Positions 1 through 5,731 of a DNA stretch of 7,593 nucleotides are shown here, one piece after another. Position 1 is the first letter of the stretch. The number at the start of each line of letters is the position of its first letter. The translations under genes were made by a program, and so were the position numbers. The notes beneath the pieces are model-generated. The model had not been told where the DNA came from. It did not search any database and was given only the letters and a program-made list of their open reading frames with translations. The stretch lies in assembly GCA_002323895.1 (NCBI GenBank), contig DCQM01000032.1, positions 12,721 to 20,313 on the forward strand, read 5' to 3'. This stretch comes from Akkermansiaceae bacterium UBA1518 (GTDB lineage: Bacteria > Verrucomicrobiota > Verrucomicrobiia > Verrucomicrobiales > Akkermansiaceae).

Positions 1-234
1 CTGAGGTTTGAGGATGAAGTAGGGCAAATAAATTTAAAATGTGATCCGGAGCGCGCACTGCAGTTGCGAGATGAGCATGAAACTATCCTGCCGGGCTATC
101 ACATGAATAAGAAGCACTGGAACACATTAGTAATAGATGGCTCATTATCGAGCCATTTGGTGGGTGAGCTCATTGATCATTCTTACCAATTGGTGGTAAA
201 AGGAAGTTCCCAAAAAACGAGAGAGATTCTTTAA
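1..234 (+). CDS. YjbR/MmcQ family protein, C-terminal part (5' end outside the window)
   Basis: The reading frame is open from base 1 and ends at TAA 232-234, giving the last 77 residues of a protein whose family members are usually about 110-120 residues long, so roughly the final two thirds are visible. The family hallmarks are in order: a short NLKCDPERA strand-and-turn segment (residues 11-19 of the fragment), the signature LPGYHMNKKHWNT (residues 30-42), and IDHSYQLV near the C-terminus. These match the YjbR/MmcQ (former DUF419) fold, a CyaY-like double-wing domain suspected of binding DNA; its cellular role is not established. The stop lies two bases before the phosphatase start, so the two genes are probably co-transcribed and translationally coupled. 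The family call is firm from the signature; the function is unknown. Confidence 0.9.
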   Translation: MRFEDEVGQINLKCDPERALQLRDEHETILPGYHMNKKHWNTLVIDGSLSSHLVGELIDHSYQLVVKGSSQKTREIL

Positions 235-236
235 AA

Positions 237-905
237 ATGAAATTAGTGATTGGAGATATTCACGGCTGTTTGACGGCACTGGAGACGATGTTTGAGGTGG
301 TTGCGCCATCGAGCAAAGACTTGATTGTCACTTTGGGCGACTATGTAGATCGGGGTCCTGATTCCAAAGGAGTGATCGATTTTCTCCTAGAGAAAAAGCA
401 GACACATAATTTGTTTCATTTGATGGGGAATCATGAAATTCAGATGATTCGAGCTTTAGAGACTAAGCAGGACTGTGAGCGTTTTTTGAGCGGGCTTTGT
501 GGAGGTCGCGATACGCTTGATTCCTACGGGGGCGGTTTCGAGGATGTTCCAAGCGAGCATTGGGAGTTTATTAAAAGCGCGGCTCTTTACCACGAGTTGG
601 ATGATTATATTCTGGTGCACGCTGGAGTAGAGTCAGGCTTGCCGGTCAATCAACAAGAGCGAGAGACCTATTACTACCAGAGATTTTATAGTCAGCGTCC
701 CCACCAGTCGGGAAAGACAGTAGTCTGTGGTCATACTATCCAGGGGGACGTGCCAACCAATCTTGGGCACGCAATTTGTCTGGATACCTGTGCCTATGGC
801 GGCGGTTGGCTCAGTGCGTTGGATCTTGAGTCAGGAACAATTTGGCAAACTAACGAGAACGGAAAATCACGTCGGATGTTGCTGGGCGATCTTCCAATCG
901 GGTAA
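237..905 (+). CDS. Metallophosphatase of the PP1/ApaH (serine/threonine phosphatase) type
   Basis: A cytoplasmic 222-residue phosphoesterase of the calcineurin-like superfamily. All the metal-binding and catalytic blocks are visible: GDIHG (residues 6-10, metal ligands D7 and H9), GDYVDRG (34-40, D35 and R39), GNHE (64-67, N65 and catalytic H66), HAGV from H128, and GHT around H166. The C-terminal LDTCAYGGGWLSALDLE segment is typical of bacterial PP1-like protein phosphatases (PrpA/PphA group) and of the related diadenosine tetraphosphatases (ApaH). The length fits the former; ApaH is usually near 270 residues. Substrate could therefore be phosphoprotein or a dinucleoside polyphosphate, and sequence alone does not decide. 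No signal peptide or membrane segment is seen. The ATG sits two bases after the upstream stop (TAAAAATG), with only a weak purine stretch (GAGAGA) ahead, which suggests coupling to the YjbR-like gene. Confidence 0.93.
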   Translation: MKLVIGDIHGCLTALETMFEVVAPSSKDLIVTLGDYVDRGPDSKGVIDFLLEKKQTHNLFHLMGNHEIQMIRALETKQDCERFLSGLCGGRDTLDSYGGGFEDVPSEHWEFIKSAALYHELDDYILVHAGVESGLPVNQQERETYYYQRFYSQRPHQSGKTVVCGHTIQGDVPTNLGHAICLDTCAYGGGWLSALDLESGTIWQTNENGKSRRMLLGDLPIG

Positions 906-930
906 GCGATTTTAAAGAAATGTTCGCTTA
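903..930 (+). terminator. Candidate hairpin at the phosphatase 3' end
   Basis: TAAGCGA (903-909) and TCGCTTA (924-930) form a perfect 7-bp inverted repeat around a 14-base loop, in which TTT and AAA could pair further. The stem begins with the stop codon itself. No T-run follows, so intrinsic termination is uncertain; it may only be a transcript-end stabilising hairpin. Confidence 0.3.
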
Positions 931-948
931 GGACGAGGCAATACCTGC

Positions 949-984
949 AAAAAAGTTAGGGCCCGAGTTCGAAAAGGAATGCCC
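949..984 (-). terminator. Candidate weak intrinsic terminator of gatB
   Basis: Read on the minus strand just past the gatB stop, GGGC (984-981) can pair with GCCC (962-959) across an 18-base loop. After four bases a run of six T follows (954-949). The stem is only four GC pairs, so this is a weak candidate. On the plus strand the same stem is followed by AGTTTTT (985-991), so it could act in both directions between the two convergent genes. Confidence 0.3.
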
Positions 985-989
985 AGTTT

Positions 990-2453
990 TTAGAGAAGCT
1001 TCGATCTCAAACCTTCGGTAACAATCTTTGGATTAGCTTTACCTTTTGAGGCTTTCATAACTTGGCCAGTGAGGAAGTTAAGGAGCTTTTCGTTGCCGCC
1101 TTGAATTTCGGCTACTTTGTCAGGGTTGCTGGCGATGACTTCGTCGATGAGAGCATCAATGGCTCCAGTGTCGGCGGGCTCAAACCCCATTTCCTTGGCC
1201 AAAGCAGCAGGATCTTTTTCCGGGGTATTCCAGAGAGCGGCAAAGAGCTCCTTTGCCTGGCTGTTGGAGACGGTGCCTGCCTCGATGAGGTTTAGGATGT
1301 CAGAGAGCTTGGCTGGGGTGACAGGTGAGGCTTGAATCTCAACCGACTTTTCGTTGAGAAGACCAAGAAAATTATTGATGATCCAGTTCGCTACCTTCTT
1401 GCCTGGAGTCTTGGCCAAGGCGATCGTGGTCTCAAAATAAGAGACAAGCTGAATATCTGAAGTGATAACGGAGGCGTCGTAGGGGGTCAGCCCAAGTTCT
1501 TTTTGGAAGCGCGCAGATTTTTCGTGAGGGAGTTCGGGGACCAGAGGGCGGACTTTCTCGATGTAGGCGGCTGTTTTAACCGGAAGGAGATCGGGGTCGG
1601 GGAAGTATCGATAGTCGTGAGCATCTTCCTTGGTTCGCATTTCTTGGGTTTCGCCGAGGTCCTCGTCCCACCGCCAGGTGGCTTGGACAAGCGATTCTCC
1701 ATTGTCGAGCGCTTCGCACTGGCGAGAAACCTCGTAATGAATGGCCCGTCGCACGGCGGAGGTGGAGTTCATATTCTTGAGCTCGATCTTGGTGCCAAGG
1801 GGGTCGCTTTCATTTTTGCGAACCGAGATATTTACATCACAACGCATTTGGCCCTTGTCCATGTCGGCATCCGAGATGCCTCCGGCGATGAGAATTTGCT
1901 GGAGCGACTTTAAGTAGGCGAAGGTTTCTTCGGCAGACTCGATATCGGGCTCGGTGACGATTTCCATCAGGGGGGTGCCGGCGCGATTAAAATCGATGAG
2001 AGTGGTTTTAGCGAGGTGGGTTGACTTGGCGACGTCTTCCTCAAGGTGGATGCGATTGAGTTCAACGACCTTGCCTGGCTTCTTGATCTTTTTCTGAGCA
2101 TCCTTGGGGTAGTTATGATCGTAGAGTGGGACGCCGCCGCCGAGGCAGAGTGGCAGATCCATTTGGGTGATCTGGTAATCCTTGGGCATATCCGGGTAGA
2201 AGTAGTTCTTTCGATCCCAGACCACTGTAGGCGGGGTGGAGCAGCCAAGAAGCATACCGGAAAGGATAGTGCGCTCGATGGCAAACTCGTTTAGAACGGG
2301 GAGGGCGCCCGGCAGGCCGAGGCAGGTCGGGCATGTGTGAGTGTTCGGCTCGTCGGCAAAGGAGGTTTCGCAACCGCAGAACATCTTAGTGTTCGTTTTG
2401 ATTTGGCAATGGACCTCAAGCCCGATGGTGACGATGTAGTCTGAAACTGGCAC
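990..2453 (-). CDS. gatB: Aspartyl/glutamyl-tRNA(Asn/Gln) amidotransferase subunit B
   Basis: GatB is the tRNA-binding kinase/transamidase subunit of the GatCAB complex. It activates Glu-tRNA(Gln) or Asp-tRNA(Asn) with ATP and accepts ammonia from GatA to give the correct amidated tRNA in the cytoplasm. The 487 residues are full length for the family. Visible in order: IGLEVH (10-15, with metal-site residues E13 and H15), a four-cysteine zinc site C26/C28 and C41/C44, the NRAGTPLMEIVTEPD block, the MRCDVNISVR segment, HDYRYFPDPDLLPV, and the C-terminal helical plus YqeY-like tail domain (GGNEKLLNFLTGQVMK...) that binds the tRNA elbow. The start is GTG 2453-2451: an in-frame TAA lies four codons upstream, and the family N-terminus begins only a few residues later. 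No convincing ribosome binding site precedes it. gatC and gatA are not adjacent, which is common outside Firmicutes. Confidence 0.98.
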   Translation of the reverse strand: MPVSDYIVTIGLEVHCQIKTNTKMFCGCETSFADEPNTHTCPTCLGLPGALPVLNEFAIERTILSGMLLGCSTPPTVVWDRKNYFYPDMPKDYQITQMDLPLCLGGGVPLYDHNYPKDAQKKIKKPGKVVELNRIHLEEDVAKSTHLAKTTLIDFNRAGTPLMEIVTEPDIESAEETFAYLKSLQQILIAGGISDADMDKGQMRCDVNISVRKNESDPLGTKIELKNMNSTSAVRRAIHYEVSRQCEALDNGESLVQATWRWDEDLGETQEMRTKEDAHDYRYFPDPDLLPVKTAAYIEKVRPLVPELPHEKSARFQKELGLTPYDASVITSDIQLVSYFETTIALAKTPGKKVANWIINNFLGLLNEKSVEIQASPVTPAKLSDILNLIEAGTVSNSQAKELFAALWNTPEKDPAALAKEMGFEPADTGAIDALIDEVIASNPDKVAEIQGGNEKLLNFLTGQVMKASKGKANPKIVTEGLRSKLL

Positions 2454-2467
2454 GGGCTTTGTTTAAA

Positions 2468-2525
2468 CGGGAAATCGGGAAATCTGAAACCCTAAACCTG
2501 TCGATCCCGGATTTTGGCGGGAAAT
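2468..2525. repeat. Three direct copies of CGGGAAAT upstream of gatB
   Basis: Exact copies lie at 2468-2475, 2476-2483 and 2518-2525; the first two are in direct tandem and the third starts 42 bases after the second. On the gatB strand they read ATTTCCCG and sit 15-72 bases upstream of the GTG start, so they could lie in its promoter or leader. They may be binding sites for an unknown regulator or a chance repeat. Confidence 0.4.
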
Positions 2526-2640
2526 TCTAGGGTGTAATGCGAGTTTGGCCCTTGTCACGCTTCCTAGTGATGTCGAAATTATGAGGGATACTCTTTGGCG
2601 AATCTGGTTCAAGGATTGGGTTAGCTAGATTAAAGGGCTA

Positions 2641-2656
2641 GGGGCTTGGTTGCCCC
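2641..2656 (+). other. Perfect short hairpin in the leader of the ThuA-like gene
   Basis: GGGGC (2641-2645) and GCCCC (2652-2656) flank the six-base loop TTGGTT, and CTAG at 2661-2664 could extend the structure with the CTA at 2638-2640. There is no downstream T-run, so it does not look like an intrinsic terminator. It may shape the leader RNA of the gene at 2772. Confidence 0.3.
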
Positions 2657-2771
2657 ACTCCTAGATGTCTTAGCTGTTTTGATTCTCCGGAGGTGCTCTT
2701 TTGGGAAGTCGAAGGCTGAGCTCAAACGCCAAGACGAAAGAAAGTGGTGGGAGATTAGGTAACTCTTTCCT

Positions 2772-3638
2772 ATGAAAAATTCTCTTTTCCTTGCTCTCCT
2801 CCCACTCGTTGGTCTTGGCGTTTATGCAGCCAAGGTAAAGCCAATGTCCGAGGCCGATTTGGTTCAGGCCAATTTACCCAAGATAGAAAAGCCGAAAAAT
2901 AAGCACCAAATCCTCTGCTTCTCGAAGCCTTTTGGCTTCCGGCACAATTCGATTGAAATTGGCGAAACAATGCTTCGGGTAATGGGTGAAGAAACCGGGC
3001 TTTTTGAAGTGACCTTTTCAAATGATCTTTCGAACTTTGCGCCGGAAAATATCAAGAATTTTGATGCGATTTGCTTTAACAATAACACTCACATTCAGAA
3101 GGGGATGAAGGATGAGGAACTACGGAAGTCACTGATTTCTTACGTTAAAAATGGCGGAGGGATTTTTGCGATTCATTCGGCGACTGATGGAGGGTGGCCT
3201 GAGTATATCGATATGATTGGGGGTAACTTCCGAGGTCATCCCTGGGGCGCAGGTGGAACGTGGGACATTTCCAACGAAGACCCGAATCATCCTATCGTGA
3301 AAGATGTTCACGGCGGCAAAGGATTTAAGCTAAAGGATGAGCTCTATGTGTATAACGACTTTGACCGTGACGATCAGCGTGTCTTGATGGCATTAGACAT
3401 GAAGAGTGAAGTCAATGGCACGAGGAAGGGACCCCGAGAGGATAATGATTATGCACTCGCATGGGTGAAAAAGTATGGGGATGGCCGTGTCTTCGTGAGC
3501 GCCTTCGGTCACAACAAAGAAGTCTTTTACAATCCTGAAATTCTTAAAATGTGGGTCGAAGGCTTTCGCTATATTCTTGGAGATACTGACGTCGAGACGG
3601 ACTCACTTCCCAAGCCGGCATTTAATCTGCCTAAGTAA
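2772..3638 (+). CDS. Exported ThuA-like domain protein
   Basis: A 288-residue protein with an N-terminal signal peptide (K2, hydrophobic residues 4-17, likely cleavage after VYA at residue 19), so it should act in the periplasm. Residues about 45-270 form a ThuA-like domain, a class I glutamine-amidotransferase-like fold: the SKPFGFRHNS strand-turn (51-60), GGGIFAIHS with H135, the GGNFRGHPWG block with H156, and ALAWVKKYGDGRVFVSAFGHN ending near H247. In this family a histidine-serine pair lies where true amidotransferases carry the nucleophilic cysteine. ThuA was named for trehalose utilisation in rhizobia and is tied to 3-keto-disaccharide metabolism; the reaction done by secreted homologues is not settled. 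It ends three bases from the convergent propeller gene and shares the neighbourhood with a DUF1080 gene and a second ThuA domain, fitting extracytoplasmic sugar processing. The ribosome binding site is weak (AGGT at 2757-2760, 11 bases off). Confidence 0.9.
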   Translation: MKNSLFLALLPLVGLGVYAAKVKPMSEADLVQANLPKIEKPKNKHQILCFSKPFGFRHNSIEIGETMLRVMGEETGLFEVTFSNDLSNFAPENIKNFDAICFNNNTHIQKGMKDEELRKSLISYVKNGGGIFAIHSATDGGWPEYIDMIGGNFRGHPWGAGGTWDISNEDPNHPIVKDVHGGKGFKLKDELYVYNDFDRDDQRVLMALDMKSEVNGTRKGPREDNDYALAWVKKYGDGRVFVSAFGHNKEVFYNPEILKMWVEGFRYILGDTDVETDSLPKPAFNLPK

Positions 3639-3641
3639 GCT

Positions 3642-4874
3642 TTATTTCCAACGGTAGACATTGAGACCTTTGAGGTGGCGGACGTAGAGCTCCTCGCCGC
3701 AGACGGCGAGGTGAGCCCAGGTTGAGGGGGTTTCTAACTTCACTTCGGAGAGAAGGTCGAAGCTTTTAGGATTGGCATTGATATGGAGGAGGATGCCGCG
3801 CTGATCAAGGGCGAGAATGCGGTTGCGTTGGGTGACCATCGAGCAGTATTCGCCAAATTTATCATCCGAGCTCCAGAGGGTTTTACCGCTCTTTGGATCG
3901 AGGCAGTGGAAGCGTTTGTCGCGTCCGTGAAGGTAAATTTTTCCATCAATGACAACAGGTGAGGACATATAGCCTTCGCGCTTCGAGTCGTTCCAGAGTT
4001 GGGTTGCGGCGAGGAACTTGTCTTTCTTAGAAATATCGTAGAGGAATGAACCTCCACCGTAGGTTGCGGTAAAAATTTTATCGCCCACAGGGGTTGGTGG
4101 GAGGATGTTCATGCCACGGAAGGCCTTCACGGGTATGGTCCAAACTGCTTTTCCATTTGAAGGAAGAATTCCGCTGAGGGTGCTCCGAGTTTGCACAAGA
4201 ATTTGATCAACCCCCTGAATGGTGGCGCGAAAGGGTGAGGAAAAAGCGCTGCCGAACATGGCTCGCTCGTCAGCAAGAGATTGCCAGACGGTCTTTCCAT
4301 CGCTCTTTTTGATTTTACGCACAGCGGAGCCAACCTGCACATAGATATGGTCCTTATCGAGTAGAGGTGAGGAAACGAATCCGAATGAAGGGAGCGGAGT
4401 CTTCTCCTCGGATGGGTAGTCGCGGCGCCACTTTTCTTTTCCGGTATCGACGTCAATCGCGACGAGAACATCACGCATTCCTCCGACGAAGAGAGTTTTA
4501 CCGTCGGTGGCAGGGGTAGATCGGACCCATGAGCCATTCTTCGCAGCATAAAATGGAACTCGCATCGAGCCGGCCCAATCATTGTCCCAGATTTTCTTCC
4601 CAGTTTTTCGGTCAAAAGCTCTAACGATCTCGGACTTTTTGTCTTTAGTTTCAACGGTAAAGACCTTGGAACCGGCGACGATGGGACTGGAGTATCCTTC
4701 GGCAAGGTCAACGGACCAAATAAGTTTAAGGTTCTCGTTTGAGAGTGATTTGGGCCAAGGAGCGGCTTTTTTGGAGATTTTGCCGTCGCGGGTCGGGCCA
4801 CGCCACTGAATCCAGTCTGCAGCAGAAAGAAAGGATATTCCTAAGGCAAGGCAAGAGAGGATACTTTTCATCAT
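3642..4874 (-). CDS. Exported PQQ-like beta-propeller protein
   Basis: A 410-residue protein with a signal peptide (K3, hydrophobic residues 5-17, likely cleavage after the alanines at 18-19), followed at once by the DWIQWRGPTRDG start typical of planctomycete and verrucomicrobial PQQ-like proteins. The rest is a beta-propeller (PQQ_2/WD40-like type) whose blades end in recurring D-x-x-x-G-K-x-x-W motifs: DRKTGKKIW (88-96), DVDTGKEKW (141-149), KSDGKTVW (190-197), SNGKAVW (239-245) and DPKSGKTLW (326-334). It is shorter than true quinoprotein alcohol dehydrogenases (about 550-600 residues), and I see no Cys-Cys disulfide pair or cytochrome CxxCH site, so enzymatic PQQ use is doubtful; it may be a scaffold, a BamB-like protein or a sugar-binding propeller. 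Two ATG codons stand in tandem at the start (4874 and 4871); either is possible. It is divergent from the DUF1080 gene, across a region containing a perfect palindrome. Confidence 0.92.
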   Translation of the reverse strand: MMKSILSCLALGISFLSAADWIQWRGPTRDGKISKKAAPWPKSLSNENLKLIWSVDLAEGYSSPIVAGSKVFTVETKDKKSEIVRAFDRKTGKKIWDNDWAGSMRVPFYAAKNGSWVRSTPATDGKTLFVGGMRDVLVAIDVDTGKEKWRRDYPSEEKTPLPSFGFVSSPLLDKDHIYVQVGSAVRKIKKSDGKTVWQSLADERAMFGSAFSSPFRATIQGVDQILVQTRSTLSGILPSNGKAVWTIPVKAFRGMNILPPTPVGDKIFTATYGGGSFLYDISKKDKFLAATQLWNDSKREGYMSSPVVIDGKIYLHGRDKRFHCLDPKSGKTLWSSDDKFGEYCSMVTQRNRILALDQRGILLHINANPKSFDLLSEVKLETPSTWAHLAVCGEELYVRHLKGLNVYRWK

Positions 4875-4876
4875 TT

Positions 4877-4887
4877 CTAACAGTTAG
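4877..4887. promoter_or_regulatory. Palindrome CTAACAGTTAG next to the propeller start
   Basis: A perfect 5-bp inverted repeat with a one-base centre, two bases upstream of the minus-strand ATG at 4874. It occupies the place of a ribosome binding site, none of which is recognisable here. It could be part of a regulatory site, but at this length chance is quite possible. Confidence 0.25.
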
Positions 4888-4920
4888 TCTCGATTTTCTA
4901 GTACGCAAGTTCAGGAATGG

Positions 4921-4932
4921 GTGAAATTTCAC
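4921..4932. promoter_or_regulatory. Perfect palindrome GTGAAATTTCAC in a divergent promoter region
   Basis: Twelve bases form an uninterrupted perfect palindrome between two divergent genes, 46 bases from the propeller ATG and 28 bases from the DUF1080 ATG. Its half-sites GTGA/TCAC resemble those of CRP, but the spacer is four bases rather than six, so a CRP site is not supported. The position suits an operator controlling both genes, with the regulator unknown. Confidence 0.4.
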
Positions 4933-4960
4933 GAGGTTTTGGACCGTTTTGAATCGAACT

Positions 4961-5617
4961 ATGAGAATACTAGCATACACGATGGCTTTTTCGGTCCTAG
5001 CTTCCGCTTCCAACGCAGAAGAGGGATGGGTTTCGATTTTTGACGGAGAGACTCTCAAAGGCTGGACCAATTCAAAAGGTGGAGAGGTCAACGAGGGAGG
5101 CTGGATCGCAAAAGATGGGGTATTGTATCGGAAAGCAAAGGGAGGAGATCTCTACACTGCGAAGGAATATGCCGATTTTGAATTTCGCTGGGAGTGGAAG
5201 ATTTCTTCTAAGGGAAATAGCGGCGTGAAGTATCGAGTTACGAACTATGGTTCGACAAATTTGGGGCCGGAATATCAGGTGCTTGATGATGCTCATCCAG
5301 ATGGCGCAAAGAGTAAGAAGCGGCAAGCGTCATCGCTCTATGATTTTTTGGCACCGAATGACAAAAAGAAGCTGAATCCGGTGGGTGATTGGAATTCCTC
5401 ACGAGTAGTCGCTAAGGGGAAGCGCCTTCAGCACTATCTAAATGGCGAGCTTGTTGTGGATATCGTTGTGGGTAGCGACCGCTGGAAAGAGGCTCACGAG
5501 CAATCAAAGTTTAAGGGTAAGAAAAATTTCGCATACAATAAAACTGGTCGGATCTTTTTGCAGGACCACAACGATAAGGTTTGGTATCGCAAGCTCGAGA
5601 TAAAGGAGATTAAGTGA
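4961..5617 (+). CDS. Exported DUF1080 (3-keto-disaccharide hydrolase domain) protein
   Basis: The 218-residue product has a signal peptide (R2, hydrophobic stretch to about residue 15, likely cleavage after SNA at 19) followed by a single DUF1080 domain, a concanavalin/LamG-like beta-sandwich. Family blocks are in order: SIFDGETLKGW (25-35), GGWIAKDGVLY, the NSGVKYRV motif (86-93), GPEYQVLDD (102-110), GDWNSSRVVAKG, HYLNGELV and the terminal GRIFLQDHNDKVWYRKLEI (from residue 196). Members act on 3-keto-glycosides made by prior oxidation of the sugar C3 hydroxyl; the conserved glutamate and aspartates in these blocks are candidate active-site residues. I chose ATG 4961 because it puts a normal signal peptide at the N-terminus. 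An in-frame TTG at 4949 would add four residues and has GAGG (4933-4936) upstream, so it cannot be excluded. The gene is 114 bp ahead of, and on the same strand as, the ThuA/F5-8C protein. No oxidoreductase of the GFO/IDH/MocA type is visible beside it. Confidence 0.94.
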   Translation: MRILAYTMAFSVLASASNAEEGWVSIFDGETLKGWTNSKGGEVNEGGWIAKDGVLYRKAKGGDLYTAKEYADFEFRWEWKISSKGNSGVKYRVTNYGSTNLGPEYQVLDDAHPDGAKSKKRQASSLYDFLAPNDKKKLNPVGDWNSSRVVAKGKRLQHYLNGELVVDIVVGSDRWKEAHEQSKFKGKKNFAYNKTGRIFLQDHNDKVWYRKLEIKEIK

Positions 5618-5630
5618 GCTCCGAATCTCC
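5605..5630 (+). other. Inverted repeat across the DUF1080 stop codon
   Basis: GGAGAT (5605-5610) pairs perfectly with ATCTCC (5625-5630) around a 14-base loop containing the TGA stop (5615-5617). A second small hairpin, GGGA/TCCC with an ATGA loop, follows at 5637-5648. Neither is followed by a T-run, so these may be weak attenuating or 3'-end structures rather than an intrinsic terminator. Confidence 0.25.
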
Positions 5631-5700
5631 GAAGAAGGGAATGATCCCCGAATTGGGAGTTGTTGAGAATTAGGACGGGGGATGTGCTGGACTGAAAGAA

Positions 5701-5728
5701 TTGGCTGTGTCGGCACGAATAAAGCCAA
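5701..5728 (+). other. Potential hairpin directly upstream of the ThuA/F5-8C start codon
   Basis: TTGGCT (5701-5706) can pair with AGCCAA (5723-5728), and inside it GTG (5707-5709) can pair with CAC (5714-5716) around TCGG. The structure ends three bases before the ATG at 5732, covering the region where ribosomes bind; no Shine-Dalgarno sequence is evident. It could tune translation, but the six-base asymmetry in the stem weakens the case. Confidence 0.25.
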
Positions 5729-5731
5729 CTC

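Larger units (their letters stand above)
2454..2771. other. 318-bp divergent intergenic region between gatB and the ThuA-like gene
   Basis: This region must carry the promoters of both flanking genes. Beside gatB lie the 8-bp palindrome GTTTAAAC (2461-2468) and three copies of CGGGAAAT (2468-2475, 2476-2483, 2518-2525). A minus-strand TAGAAT (2529-2524) is a possible -10 box for gatB, without a clear -35 partner. On the plus strand TTGTCA (2552-2557) and AATTAT (2577-2582) resemble sigma-70 boxes, but their 19-base spacing is poor. A perfect 5-bp hairpin GGGGC/GCCCC lies at 2641-2656 with no T-run. A strong Shine-Dalgarno-like GGAGGTG (2689-2695) is followed by a TTG-initiated frame that overlaps the ThuA start. 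I find no tRNA, known riboswitch or long coding frame. Confidence 0.6.

Noticed and set aside
1503..1913. A 136-codon plus-strand frame opposite gatB.
   Set aside because: It is antisense to conserved gatB coding sequence, has no recognisable motif, and reflects the codon bias of the real gene.
2581..2628. A 15-codon ATG frame with three tryptophans (W6, W9, W13), followed by the hairpin at 2641-2656, resembling an attenuation leader.
   Set aside because: It has no ribosome binding site, the tryptophans are not adjacent, the hairpin lacks a T-run, and the next gene is not in tryptophan metabolism.
4127..4801. A 224-codon minus-strand frame inside the propeller gene.
   Set aside because: It lies on the same strand in another frame of a clearly recognised propeller gene and shows no domain-like pattern; it is a shadow.
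3642..4874. The propeller as a true PQQ-dependent alcohol dehydrogenase.
   Set aside because: It is too short, and neither the adjacent-cysteine disulfide nor a haem CxxCH motif is seen.
4921..4932. GTGAAATTTCAC as a CRP/FNR-type binding site.
   Set aside because: CRP half-sites TGTGA/TCACA need a six-base spacer; here the spacer is four and the outer bases do not match. It is kept only as an operator of unknown type.
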